From Spirodela intermedia (taxonomy: Eukaryota; Streptophyta; Magnoliopsida; Alismatales; Araceae), in the NCBI GenBank assembly GCA_902729315.2, contig LR746264.1, forward strand, positions 10,943,878-11,007,877: a DNA stretch of 64,000 nucleotides, in the 5' to 3' direction. Below are positions 42,738 to 55,860 of the stretch, one piece after another. The translations under genes and the position numbers were made by a program. The notes beneath the pieces were generated by a model. The model was not told the DNA's origin, ran no database searches, and saw only the letters and a list, made by a program, of their open reading frames with translations. How positions within the stretch are numbered: position 1 is the stretch's first letter; every line of letters starts with the position of its first letter.

Positions 42738-44991
42738 CAGTCACCGAACCCTTTGCCTCGTCCAACAGGACAGCTTCGAGGCATTCCCGGCAAGGTGGGT
42801 GCCTAGCGGCAGCTCCCCGTGCGCAGAACTCTGTTGGTGCCTGCGGCGGTGCGCTGTGGACCTGGCGCAGATTCCAGTCTCAGCAGGTGTTCCATCGATT
42901 CAATTCATTCCAGCCTCGTACGTTCTCTCCGTCGTTACGGCGGAGTGACCCAGGTCAACCCTCGTAGAGGTCGAGAGAGGCCTTCGCACTAACTGATGGA
43001 GCGGGTTTCACTCGATGACGGAGGAGTACACTGGAAAAATTCATATCAAGAAGAATGGAATGCAGAGGTGTGGTCGTTAATAGGCCGCAGCTTCTGTACA
43101 TCGGCGATGCGTCATGGGGTTCACCTGTGAGGAGGTGAGGGTGGCGAGAGCTATAGTAGGCCTCCCGACCAGGCCGTGTCGGAACAAAATTGGAAGCGAA
43201 GCTGAAAAAAAAAGAAAAAGAAAACAAAGAGATAGGAAAGGATCATCATATAAAAAGTGGTGGGGCAATTATAGCTGGTAAACATCAGAGGCCGCAGCAT
43301 GATATCTCTCGCTCACCTCAACGCTGATGCCGCCGGCGATGGACTACAGGGTCGTTTCTCCCGTATTAGCTATAACCCGTCCTTGAAGGGGCGTGACGAG
43401 TGCACGCCGTTGTGCCCCAGCGACGCTTCGTCCTTGGGGCGCTTCGTCGGGACAGCGGGTGGCGGCCTGCAAAAGATAGAAGACGGTCCACATAGATCCG
43501 ACGTTCTTTCCAGCCAATTATTATACAACCAGACGAGGCCCAAGCGGCATGGAAGAAGCAGGCAGCATGCGTAGTATTCATTCGCATGGATTTGGAGAGG
43601 CTGTGATGGTACGAAGACGTCGAAATTCCCGAGAAAACAGCGGTCGGTAGAAACCAAGACATGAGTCGCATTCTCGAAGGCGGCCATCCCACTGAGGAAT
43701 GCATAAAAAGAAAACCCTATTCTTCTTTAGGCAATGCTCGGCAAGAGAGAGCGGCGCTTAAACAAAAAAGTGCAGTTGTAGTCGGGATTAAGCACATTTA
43801 ATGGGAGGGAAAAATTAACAACCTCAAATTGAAGGATCGGCATCTGTGTGAGAAGAATGAACACAAATCTCCACGGAGCAGCCGTTTGCTGATAATACGA
43901 GTGAGCTTTTCAGGCGCGTAAGATAATACGACGACGCCTAGAACACCCAGGATCTACTGCACAGGATACCGTTGTCTAGCAAAACAATTCAGTTTCTCGG
44001 AACAGATCCTGGCACTGGTTCCCCTGAGTCAGGGTACAGATTTCTGACGGAAATCAGAGTCTGTTCATGCAACAGGAACGTCATAGGAGAGATTATAGGA
44101 CGAATCGTGGAAACAAAAGCTCCGAACAATATCACTAACTCGAATTATTCTTTTTACAAAGATGGCAAACAAATCAATAAGGAACAGCAACCAGAAGTAT
44201 AAGTATTTTCATCCTCATCTTTGCATTCGATGAACCGGGCAAAAAGACTCGAGTAATTCACTGTGAAAATTACCTAAAGATGGTTGACTGCTTCTGGGCT
44301 GGTCGATTTTCAGATGCCTTCGAAGTCTCAAACCTCTCCTCCCTAGCCTGCAGCCGTACACTGAAAACTTTATTGCCAGATGACGCAACCATTCCGCAAA
44401 GTTTTCCACATTTCAAAAGATCATCGTGGTAGTTCATAATGAGTTCATCTTAATCAAACTTACACTCCACCAAATAGTAAAGCTTCCAGTAGATCAACAT
44501 ATTCTGCAGCAGGCGGTAGGGAAGAAGCAATCCTAGATTTTTCTTTAAAAAGGATAAAACAGAGCCTCTACACACTAATGCCTAATGTGGAAATACCGAC
44601 GAGCACAAGAAAACATACCCATTTCCCGTGGTAAGTAATCTTAAAACGTGGAAATAGCAAAATAGAACGCAGAGAGAAGGCCAGCTTTTCCCACATGATA
44701 TTATACATAACGCGTAAGTGAACAAGTGAGGGGAAAAACAACTACAGAGCAGAAGGCAGGCATCCGACGCTGTCATCTAACACGACCTCGGTCAGAGTGA
44801 CGTAAATGACCGACAAACTCCCCAAAAGTAAAGCTAACTGGATCTCACCTGAGAGTAATATTCTCCATTTGATACCATAGATGTCTGCGGCTGTTCTCGG
44901 AAGACTAGATTGAGATCTTCTGTCACGCACTGAAATTGCACAACAATAAAGTGTAAACATGTTAGTCCAATACGAATTCCCCACGAAAGTC
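42738..44991. other. Interval between CBM20 and CPL2-like genes, no firm gene
   Basis: Two genes converge here. It holds the CBM20 3' untranslated region. On the minus strand a 105-codon open frame (43687-43370, starting MAAFENATHVLVSTDRCFLG) has no recognised domain. Three short exon-like segments (44929-44849, 44503-44464, 44360-44270) may be extra 3' exons of the CPL2-like gene. Nothing else is supported. Confidence 0.45.
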
Positions 44992-47900
44992 CTAAAGGAA
45001 TCTAGTGTCGATCACCATTGCACGCTCCCTTATTTCAGCGACAATTTGAGGCAACTTTTTCGAATCCTCTGTGAACCCCGACTCTCCTGATGTACTAGCA
45101 TTAGGCAATTCTTCCTTGTCTGGTGACTCTTTGGAATCAACATCAGCATGTTCCCTCAAAAATCCATTTTCATTCTGAAGAGATAGCCTGCCCAAATCTC
45201 TATCCACGGTTCCCGTATTAAGTGTCACAAATGCCACATAACTGTCTGTGTAAGAACCATGAAAAACAAAAAAAGATAACCATCAGTTGAGGCATTTGCC
45301 TATTGAAACAGCTTTAAACAAATACGCAGGATGCAAAGGGTAACTGGCGACACTTTTTAACCTTCTGCAACAGATGAAACTGGGCACTCACATCCCATTA
45401 CTGGGTGCAAAATTTCCCAATTACCACTTGTGATCAGACAATTTTTTCATTCGAAGCATCAAACAAAGCGTTTAACACCTCACAACTCGATGTCCAACAT
45501 GAACATTTACATTCAAGGCTATTTGTGTAAAAATGATTACGCAGAAGATACAGACAGATGGATCCGATAGTATAAATGTTGAATATAAACACAATCTAAG
45601 TTATAAACGAAACAACTACCATTCCCGAAAAACAGCAAATTTTATTTACTAAGAGCAGTCCAAGGAAAAAGATGATATCGAATACGTACATACCACATGT
45701 GAAAACAGAAGGAACATTTAATTCTAAGAAATATATACTATTTTAATGAGATGTAACCATTGCAAGAAAGAGCTCAGGTAGTAAACTCGTTCTCACTTGC
45801 CAAATGCCGAAGAGCAGTATCGGCAGCTTGGTGCTGAGCTTCTTTCCATGTTCGCCCTGCTCCCGCCCCAATTTTCTCACCACTGAAGAAGACCTGGGGT
45901 AATAGATTGGGAGACTGAGATCTTCTAAATTTCAGATGTGATTTCCATTAAGAAAATGAAATAATAATAAAAGAAAGAACCATACAGCCATAGGTACCAA
46001 CTCTATGAAGGTGTACAATTTCTTTGAAAAAATGAACAAAAAACTTATAAATACTTCAGGCATTTCCTGGTCAGAATATTAAAAAGTAGCAACTATGCTA
46101 AATGTAACCAAGTTTCAATGCTTTGATGCTACATACAGAAAATGCTAATGCATAAATATCACCAGAAGTTCATAATCATTATGATATTCCCGTAAATTTA
46201 CGAGTGAGAGTAAAACAAGGATATTTAGAGAACTTCAACAACAGACCAAGGAAAAAAACTGTACATCCGAGGATATAAAACTCAATAATCAAGCTCCAAT
46301 GCATAAGTCATGAAATCCCGATCAGGCAGAGAGATCGTCCTAACCCAGTTAGTAGCAAACACAAAAGTAAAAGCCAGGTTCGAACAGCATACATTTAGTA
46401 ACATGATTTGACAACTGCAAAGAAAAATAACGTTTCTGAATCTGACAAAGACCGGACGAGTATCTACACATTATAAAATGTCAACATACGAACCTCAACA
46501 GAAAACTGTAGATCCTTACTGCTGCTCGTAACAGGCTTGAACTCAACCTAAACATCAAAGAGGATATTGATTCTGAAATTCACATCAACATCTTTGAAAA
46601 TTCTGATCAATTCGCAATACCTTAGATTCACATCTCCGCCCAATCTCAGTCAATACTCCAATAGATAAAGCGGATATAAGAAAATCCTTGTCAGTATTTG
46701 GTACTCGAGTTTTTAAGACCTCATCATCTGAAGATAAAGAATGAAATTAATCTTGTAAGATAATAAGGGATGACTAAAATAAATTAATGATGAAAAAAAT
46801 CCACGTCAGAATTTCGACAATTATCATAGTGCAATGTTCATATTTTCTAGATGTCTAGGGTTCTCTTTCATATTAGTTCCATGAAAAAAAATCTACTAGG
46901 ATTTACATCCAGTAATATATGCATATATCCATACATGTGGATATATACCCACCATCCTCCTATTAGGATTCGAAGGTCAAAGATATCTCAATAAGGTATT
47001 GCGATAGAAGATATTTAAATGTGATAGAAGAGTGGCCAAGGAAACGAATAACTAAGCCACAAATTATTCTAAATGTGATATATGGATTGATTTATTCCCT
47101 TGGACTTGGCACAGAAGATCCCACAATATCTCAGTTTAATTCGCATACATCATTCTCCATCAGCACAATTCAGCAAACATCATATACTCTAACTTAGTAT
47201 CTTTCTTAATTGGCTCCATCTAAATTCTTTGACGTCTTCCTCTACTTCTAGAATACTCATGAAACGCTGATCAAATTTCTTACCAAGTATATAGGTTGAT
47301 GTTCCCTGCGTCATACCATAGGATTACAGTTGTTAGGCTAAAATTGAAAGCAGTTTCTAAGAATACCACGTGGGCAAAGATGGGAGTTAATGAGAGTACA
47401 CATGACGTGTTCAAACGATCCAGAACCACTTTCACCAATGGCATATCAGTCAGTCACTCCTATCTTGCCCATTGGTTTTTCTGGAAATAGCCCTCAATTT
47501 TAGCCAAATACTCGTAATACCATTGGGTACAAACCTTTTTCTTTCAATTTGTTTCAAATGCCTAATCTAAGTTCTTAGCATGATTTGGTGGGTTAAATCT
47601 AGGCATGTTGAATAAGATACTCATAAAACGTCAACGATCTCATATTTAATTGAAGGATGATAAATGCGAATTTAAAGTAACTTGTTCATGGCACCGTACA
47701 TAAAACAACTTTTTCCATCACAAGGAGATTAAGGTAGGAAGGTATTTGGAGATATACATCCGCAGCTTTTGATTAGTTATGTCAGCGGCATGATGCGTTT
47801 TTTTCAAAGAAACTCCAAGAAAGACAGCAATCCAAAGGCACAAGAAAAAATAATGAGCACCAAATGATGAGGTGAGAAGATAGAAGAGAAGAGAGGCAGT

Positions 47901-50900
47901 GAGGTAAGAAGGGTGGAGAGAGCGGAGGAGAGAGAAAGATGGAGACAGAGGTCTAAATGTAATTGTTGAAATACCAAATGATGATGAACGAATTGACAGC
48001 GACTGAGGTTGCATGTTGCGTTCATCACCAAGGTTTTCCTGCATATACGAAACACTTGATGAACTGTTACCCATTTTCAGCAGTACCATTTACTCTTAGT
48101 CCCAAACAATCTATAATGCGGAAAGTTCCTGATGTTTATCCGATGCTCATTCTTAAGGTTGTTAGCCCGTTGATAGAAAAGATGCAGAAAACTAGTATGA
48201 TACCGAAAAACGTTAAAAACTAATTTTTTGGATATAAAAAGTAGATTTTTAACATAAAAAATGCACATGACCCATTCTTATGTGTTTTAAAACCCTGTCT
48301 ATTCAATGAAGCAAAACCAAATTGAGTAATTAACCAATCATAGAAATAAATTTATACACTGTCACTCACTCATGAATCCTAAGCCAAAACCCCAGCCGTA
48401 ACAGTAGTAGCCTAATTGTGAAAAGCCACACTAACGATAAATGCCCAATATTTAAATTCGTGGTCTTCACTATTTCTTTATGATAGAGTAACCAACCTAC
48501 AACCTTTCAATGAAAAGATAAAATCCTTTAGCAGTAGTCAATCTCTTCGTGATATTCTAGAACTTACAAAATGATTCATTCAGATAGACCCGTCATAGAA
48601 TATTGAAAAACCACCGCATCATCAATTGCTTAGGCTTTCCATAGAGTTGAATCAAATTTACCGGGGATTTAAAGGAGAAATGAGGAAAGAGGCTTACAAA
48701 TCCATTGACCTTTCTCTCAACTTCAGCACCATTCGTGCCCTCGGGAATAGGAGCTTCTCTGTTGGGAACAGAATCCTTCAAACGCACAAAATGAAATAAA
48801 ATAAAGAAAATCAGTGCGAATGAGGAATTAAAAAAACAGAGCGTACCGAGTATCACTAGGTCTTATTTTCATGAGAAATGAATAATGCATACCTCTGTCA
48901 TCAAGTAGTCGCTGACATCTGGTGTGGAAGGCAAATTCAAAATATCATTTTCATAATAGAGTTCATAAACTTTCCGAAGTAAGTTTTCATCAAACTCCCT
49001 GCAATGCATAACACAGTTGACTTCAGATCTTGCTGTGCTAACCTAGGTATGAGACAAAAAAAGTACATCCTATAACATTTCTAAGCAAGTTCGAACTTCA
49101 TACTAACTTGAAAAATCCACCTCTGACATTGCATGCAACATTTCTTGCAACGCACAATACTGGAACAACATTAGCTGTCTGTAAAAAAATAATTAATGAG
49201 TTATTTACGAAAAAATTGACAAAGGAAGATTGTAGAAGTGAACTTTTTATCAGAGGTGTCTGTAAAAAATCCTGTCTGAATATTCTAGGAAAGGAATAAC
49301 CTCTGCTTGTGGTGCATGATATGGGGTAAAGGCAGGCACAACATGGACCCGGGGTTGATCTTTATCATCCCAAACTTTCATCCGGTCATCAATCACCATT
49401 GCCATCCTTGGATGGCAATTTGCATCTTGGAAAACATTCAGCAATGACTTTCTCAACCCTAGAAATTTAGGAAAGCAAAATACGAGATTAAAATGAGCAG
49501 ACTGCTTAAACTCATTTTAATGCGCATGCAAATCAAAAGAGAACATTACCCATGATATTGGCTTCAATACTCACACAACAGATGTGGAGCTACTATAGGA
49601 ATACTCAAATAAACAGCCAAGAGGAATCACGATAATTGCGATATTGAATATTCAAAATCATAGAAAAAGACGCATTATAAAAATTATTACCTGATTTCAC
49701 ACATACTACACGGTCTAGAAGTTGTTTGGAGTTGATGAGATGGGAACCTGGGTCAAGAAGCCTCCACATCTCAAGTGCATAATCTCGCTCAGCCATTGTG
49801 CAAACATAAACCTCAAATCGTTTGCGTCCTTTTGCAGTCAAGTAATTTCTCAAATCCTCCCAAGCAGGTCGTAATCTGACCAGTACACTAGTGTCACGGA
49901 TCTGCAAGAAAATCATGTATAATAAGCAACAAGATTGTTGAACATGAATACCATAGAAAAGGAAACAATAGAAAAAAACAAAAGGCTATTTCTTCGTGTG
50001 AAAAAATTGATGTCCAGGATTGCTGTAAAAAATTATCCAATTACTCAACATGACAGATGTCTCCTCACACATGAATACAGACAAAGATAATGACAAACGT
50101 AACAAAAAATGTCACCAACACAAAGAGAAGCAAAAAAATTCATTCAGCTCAATAAATTTTATCTCATGGAAACAAACAACACTAACCAGAGTAATAGTTG
50201 AATGTAAAACAGTTAAACCATAAAAATCCCATGAAATTGTTTTATTTTAAATACTCCTACTCTTGCTGACAATAATGGAGACCGAACCATTCACGAAATC
50301 TCCCAGTTAGCATACAACAAACATGCATCGACTCTCAAGCCTGAGTAATCTTAAACTATTCTGTTTGATCAGTTCATCAAACTATTTGTATCGTTTACTG
50401 AGACAACTTGGTTAGCTGGTTTTTCAACTTAGAAATCTCGTTTTTTCCGTCAAGAATCTGAAGTGCATATTATCAAGCACCGAACAAGCCTCAACACACA
50501 ATGAGTTTTGATATATATCAGGAAAAACTTCACAGATAAAACTAAAGAAAGAATTCGATCAGAGCTCCCCATATTAAATTTTAACTGATAAATTTTGAAA
50601 ATAGATGGAGAATCGGTGGGTTTCTACCTCGGGGTTGATTCGAGTCAACACTATACTTTTATCTTGTAACCTTATGACAGGGCGCACAACCGGCTCACCA
50701 CTGGATGAGGGTGGATGTACCTCTTCATTCTGAACTCCTATCAGCCGCCCATTTTCCATAACGTTATCATTCTCAGCATACTGCTTCAAGAGAGCCTTAT
50801 CCTCCAGGTACCGCTTCCGCTCTGCATACATCCCTGAGACTCTAAGAGGATCACTCTCGATGTCTATCCTCCGGGAGAGGACCTCGATCTTGTCTTCAAA

Positions 50901-51478
50901 GGACTTCATCGTGTTGGCGACAATCAGCGTCTCGTCGAGGTCAAACACGATTGCCAGGCACCGGAGGTTAAGCATCCCCATGCATGAATCGTAGAGTCCA
51001 GCCGGTGCTGAACAACACCAGAAGCACGGAGGCCTGTCCACTTTGGTCGGCATTGCCACGAGATGCAGCTCAACGTCACCTGACACCACAATTGCCGTCT
51101 AGGCGACAAAATCCACAGAGAATTAAAAGGGGAAATAGCGTAATCGAATCAGAAAGAACCAGCAGAATCTTGCCCTCCTTCATTTCGCTTCTAGAGAGGC
51201 CTCACCTTCTGTTCGTGGAAGCAGGAGAGATAAAGCCGATAGATTGGGGACTGATCGGTGGCAGTCAAGGACTGGACCTTACACAGAATGGTGAATGGAG
51301 AGATGGTGTGGAGGATCGAGATGGGGGGGCATCGTTCGCTGGGAGGTGAGAACCTCGCAATGCGTATCTCGTTGCCGGGGAAAAGGAATTGCGGGCTATT
51401 CTTCGCCGGGAACACCTCAGCGTCACCCAGCAAAGAATCCCCGTGCCAGACCGGGGATTTCATCATCTGGCGGCTCAT
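44992..51478 (-). CDS. CPL2: RNA polymerase II CTD phosphatase, CPL2-like
   Basis: The product dephosphorylates Ser residues of the RNA polymerase II C-terminal domain in the nucleus (FCP1/SCP haloacid-dehalogenase class). Exons, 5' to 3': 51478-51206, 51098-50628, 49901-49691, 49458-49301, 49178-49108, 48998-48893, 48775-48698, 48038-47975, 46727-46621, 46547-46494, 45893-45797 and 45245-44992. Phases close and give 647 residues. The start [14 protein letters not shown] matches CPL2. The acid-phosphatase signature is [13 protein letters not shown] (Asp144, Asp146, Thr148), followed by [20 protein letters not shown] and [20 protein letters not shown]. One double-stranded RNA-binding domain (about 495-565) shows [19 protein letters not shown] and [14 protein letters not shown]. 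The start, single dsRBD and NENGFL near the end favour CPL2 over CPL1. The linker before the dsRBD is much shorter than in Arabidopsis CPL2 (about 770 residues). The 3' end is uncertain. Confidence 0.88.
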
Positions 51479-52063
51479 AGGAGTTTCCACGATCCCTCCG
51501 CGGCAATGTCAGGGGGCTGAAGAGGGAGGGCTTAGGGTTTCGGCAAACAAACAGGAAAGACCCAGTCAGAGATTGGGGGATCGCCGACTTCCACACACTC
51601 CTCCACTGCCGCTGCCGCCATGGCTGCCCCCACCCCCCTTTGCCCACCTCTTCCTCTCTCTCTATCTCTCTCTCTCTCGGCCGGTCTCCTAAAACCTCGA
51701 CGGGTGCCACGGTTCGGCTCGGCGACTCCGGCGACGTCGGATATTTATAGGCAGCGACCGCGGGGGCTCCTAAAAAAAGACATAACAACCCCCAGTAAAG
51801 ACATAAACTACCGAATCACCGTCGTTGTGGGCCGTCCATCGGTGACCGCGGGCTGCCTTGGACGGTGGAGATGGGCAGAGGGGTAAAATCCGACGGAAGG
51901 ATGAATGAATTGGACCCCACTCAATAAATTCTTCGGAATCTCGTGGACCCCGCAAGCCTCTCTTTCTCGATTTCTTGGAATCGTTTCTGCTCGGCCGTGC
52001 TTCCAAACGGACCAGATACTACGCGACAGGCGCCCCTCCCCGTTACGCTGAAACTCGGATTAA

Positions 52064-52065
<2 letters not shown>

Positions 52066-52112
<47 letters not shown>
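52066..52112. repeat. CT microsatellite, about 23 units
   Basis: An uninterrupted CT run about 590 bases upstream of the CPL2-like start codon, followed by more pyrimidine-rich DNA. Confidence 0.95.
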
Positions 52113-52114
<2 letters not shown>

Positions 52115-52451
52115 TGTTCTCTCTCATTCGGGCGATGCTGCGGGTGATGTTCTACCGCAGCGTTCTGATCTTCATTCAGGTTTTGGGATGGGGATCGCAG
52201 ATACCTTGCCCACAACATCGTGGGAGATTTCCCACATTACTTTCCATATTTCCCAATTTCATCTCTCGTTTTCCTGGGTCTTTTCGTCGTCTGATGCATC
52301 TGACTCTGAGTTTCTCTCGATCTCGCCGGCGTTTGATTCCCAATCTTCCTGTCTTGTTTATCCCCGATTCTTTGATATCATAGAACGCTCTGATATCGTA
52401 GAGAGAGAAAGAGAGACCAAACATTAGACGTGTAGACTTGGACTATCGCGG

Positions 52452-52454
<3 letters not shown>

Positions 52455-52489
<35 letters not shown>
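52455..52489. repeat. CT microsatellite, about 17 units
   Basis: A second uninterrupted CT run about 340 bases from the previous one, in the same gene-free interval. Confidence 0.95.
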
Positions 52490-52491
<2 letters not shown>

Positions 52492-53471
52492 CTCCCTTTC
52501 TCTGTTCCCTTGTCGACAGGGAAAGTCGAAGCAGGGGAAGGGAAGGGACGGCCGGCTGATGAGGGGAGCAGAAATCAGCTAACCTCGCCCTCTCTCAATC
52601 TCATATGCTCGGGGAAGCTCGCGGCTGCTACTTACTTGAGAGCTCGCCCCTTCCACCCCGTTGTCCTTCCTTTTTTCCCTTTTTTGATCACGAACCGCTG
52701 GAGTGTCGAGGGGAGAGACGATTTCACTCCAGATTAAGCGTTATTCCGATCGAGATCCTTTCATTTTCTTCACCGTGATCGTTCGTATCTTCAAGTCTCT
52801 CTTCGTCATCTTCCGTTCCAAAACCTCTCTCGATTCTCTGGCTCCCAGGTCTTCAGCCGCCCGTTCTTCTCGGCGAGTCTGGGTACAGTTCTCATCGTGA
52901 GCGAGCCCTTGGATCTTCTATGCTGGGTTTGAAGAGGAAGATCCCGTGTCCGTGCAAGCTGTTCTAAGGTGCCTCCACTGGCTAGAACACCTGTTCCACT
53001 CCTGGCCGAACTGCTGCTCCTCGACCTCCAATGAACAGACTGCTCATCTCAGAGGCGGAGTATCTGAAACTTTCTGAATCGCAGGGAGGTTCCGTTGCCA
53101 TGGTAAGTCCTCATCTGGCCTTCTCTCTTCAGGGTTGAAGCTGAATATTTCCAACTCAAAGGGGATTACGACGGAGGAATTGAAGGAGAGGTCGATCAGA
53201 AGGTCTACTCTTACAAGCCCAAGAACCCAATTTATAGATTCTCCGTCATCACAACCAAATCCAAAGAATTTATCAGCTCGAATTTCGTGGAAACAGGCGG
53301 ATCCGAACTCGCCTAGGAAACAGCCAGGGTTGAGTTGAATCATCCGGGAGCTAAAAAAATCAGCTTTCTCTCTCACATTCACACACAGACACTGACGTGC
53401 TTTTCCCATAAACAGCTTTTCCGGCGACATATTCAGTGATTTCCCGGTGATAAGCTCGCGGGAGATGGTCG

Positions 53472-55817
53472 TCATCTACCCGCCGGGGAAGACAGGGCTC
53501 TGTCGCTGCTGATGTCGTAGTCTAATTCGCCCACGTTCAAGCACAAGGCAATGTTGTTGCTCACACTCTGCTCGGAGCTGGCGGTGCTCCTGGTTGCGAG
53601 GGGGGAATCGGCGGTACTCGCGGTCCTGCTCCTCGCAGGTCCCGTCCTCACACTGTACATGGAGGATGCCGGGACACTCGTCATCAATGGTCGCAAATTA
53701 CCCCGAATACTCCGCCGTATGTCCTGTGCAATAATCCCAGTTTTCAGGCAAAAAATTATCGAAAAGAAAGGGATTCTCACAGTCATTTCGTAGGAAGAAG
53801 ATTCACTCACCATGTGTCTCATCGCCATGTCAAGCGATTTCTTCGAGAGCGTTCTTCCGAAGCCCGAGCTCTCTGGCGATGATGCCGACCTCCCGTTGGC
53901 GCTGGGGTGATGAGATCGGGGACCGTCTTGCTTGGGGGGCGCCAGTCTTCTCAGATTCACTACGCGTTCGACCATTTTGCTGCCAATGACAACGGGGCTG
54001 ACGCTGTCGCTGCTGGTCGAGGGTGAGCGGTTCACCGCCGGGGCGGGGGCGGAGGTCCTGCCGTGAGCAGTAACACCATTTGGGGCCCGCCCTCTCGAAG
54101 GGGAGCTGGATTGCAACCTTGTTGCCCTGCTGTTTGCGCCGGCCTGGGCAGAAGATGTTCTGGAAGTGGGCGCTCCGGGTCTTCCCCGAGACGCTGAGGA
54201 AGGTCTCTCCGGCAACGATGTTCTCAGATTTGGCGGCGCGCAGGCGGAGAACCCGGGCATCTCTGATGGTTTCCACGCTCCTCTAGATTTCACAGTCGGA
54301 GAAGTCCCTCGAGACGGTGCCGAACTCTTGGTCGTCGCAGATGCAGCCCTGGTCGTGGAGGAGGATCGGGCCGGCGGAGCGGACGCACTGGTGACGGCAG
54401 ATGGAGTGAACGGCCGCCGGGTTGGAGTGGCCGACCTCGAGGAAACCCTGCTCGGTGTGACGACGGACGGCCTGGATGTTGGCGTGGAGGCTCTGGCAGC
54501 AGCAGGGGTGGCTGATCTCGACGGAGCAGCAGTGGCAGGCTTTGACGGCACCGAAGAAGCCCTCGAAGTTGGCGTGGAAGACCGCAGGCTTTTAGAAGTG
54601 ACGGGCAAGGCGGGGAGGCCAGTCGGCGCCGCCGGTCCTCCGGGACCCGACAACGGCGTTCTGTGAGTTTCTCCGCCGCCAGAGGAAGCAGCTTGCTGTC
54701 TGGACACCAAGCTATCCTTGGCAGAGGAGGGTTCTCGAGGATTGGCTAGCTGCATCCGACCAAGGTGCGGGATGGACAATCAGACAGATAACGGTAAAAA
54801 CGAAAACTCTCATCTGAAGCGGGCAGAGTCAGAAGGCATCCATCCTCGTGGGCCGGCATTAATGAGCAATGCTAAGGTGGGCAGTGGATATGTCGACTGG
54901 CTCACCCTGGATTTCAACGCAGCGGGTTGACTTTTCGAAGCCCCAGCGAGGTCGACGGGCGATCTCTGGGTCTCCTTGTCCAGGAACGGGAAGAGGGGGG
55001 TTCCCGGTGGAGTAAGAAGCCTGGGAACAGGAGAGAGCGCGTCAGCAGGTGTTAGCTCCTAAAGCAAGGACCATCATCTTCAGGTTAAAGCTTTCATTTT
55101 GCTATCAAGTTGTGGGCAGAAGGCCGCCGCCTCCCAGAAAGTTGCTCGTGAGGGGGAGGCATGCCGGGATAGATACCAGATTGAGGGGCGAACTTGGTAA
55201 CTAGTTGTTCGGAAGAAAAATCGAGGGATCAGACCGAGGAGGGAGATGCGCCAGAACGTCTTACCAGTCGTAGTCGTTCTTGTTGCTGTCGGAATTGAGG
55301 AAGTCGTCGGGGCCGGTCCTGCCACCGAAGGAGGCCGAGGACGCGATCTTGAATAAGGGGGAGCCCCCCAGCTTCGACCCTGCCGAAGACGAAAATTTCA
55401 GAAGGAAGCATCGGCACGGCCCCTTGGTTGGACGGATTGAAAGGGGGGAAGAAATTGGGAAGAACGGAGTGCATCATCTTTCTTCGCCAAGGAAGATAGG
55501 GCATCTCTCTCGCGAGCAAATACTCCGTTATAGTGGTAATGGCGGTGGTCTGGTGAGGGGTGATGCCTCTCGGCGGTGGGGGGGATTACCTGGAGGAGGA
55601 AGAGGAGGAGGATCTACTAGGTCTTGGGCGGCATTGTTGCTGAGGAGGAGGGTGTTCTGCCGTTCCTTGTCCCGCTTGCGCATCTCGAGGAACAAGGCGA
55701 GCTCGTCGTCCTTCTCCCTCATCATCTCCCCCAGGGTCCTGCCCCTCTGCTGCTGCGGGGGAACGCTAGCCACCGCCGCCGCGCTCTTCTCCCGCCCCCC
55801 TCTAAATGCCCGGCTCA

Positions 55818-55821
<4 letters not shown>
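53472..55821 (-). CDS. Basic proline-rich, Ser-rich protein (At2g40070/BPP type)
   Basis: Five exons (55821-55590, 55379-55265, 55020-54906, 54749-53811, 53723-53472) close in phase and give 550 residues. Related Arabidopsis proteins are described as basic proline-rich microtubule-associated proteins; microtubule binding here is inferred from that. The N-terminus is MLSRAFRGGREK, then the conserved acidic motif DDELALFLEMRKRDKERQN, then KNDYDWLLTPPGTPLFPFLD. The middle (about 150-330) is a disordered, basic Ser/Thr/Pro/Ala region with repeats such as RSSTPTSRASS, STPTSRPSVVTPS and SATPTRRPFTPS. The conserved C-terminal part has WKPSEMPGFSACAPPNLRTS, LPERPSSASRGRPGAPTSR, VSPVVIGSKMVERVVNLRRL, GFGRTLSKKSLDMAMRHM and IRGNLRPLMTSVPASSMYSV. 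No catalytic or membrane segment is seen. A 38-base GA run touches the start codon on the transcript side. Confidence 0.92.

Positions 55822-55858
<37 letters not shown>
55821..55858. repeat. (CT)19 tract abutting the proline-rich gene start codon
   Basis: On the coding (minus) strand this reads (GA)n running directly into ATG, so it would be the last part of the leader. The overlap of one base with the start codon is real: the final A of the tract is the A of ATG. Confidence 0.95.

Positions 55859-55860
<2 letters not shown>

Larger units (their letters stand above)
51479..53471. other. CPL2-like upstream region, no gene seen
   Basis: This 2.0 kb lies between the CPL2-like start and the stop of the proline-rich protein gene. 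It contains the CPL2-like promoter and leader and two long CT tracts. Short plus-strand frames after the CT tracts, such as one starting at 52136, resemble leader or upstream-frame DNA but cannot be joined to a gene. Confidence 0.45.
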
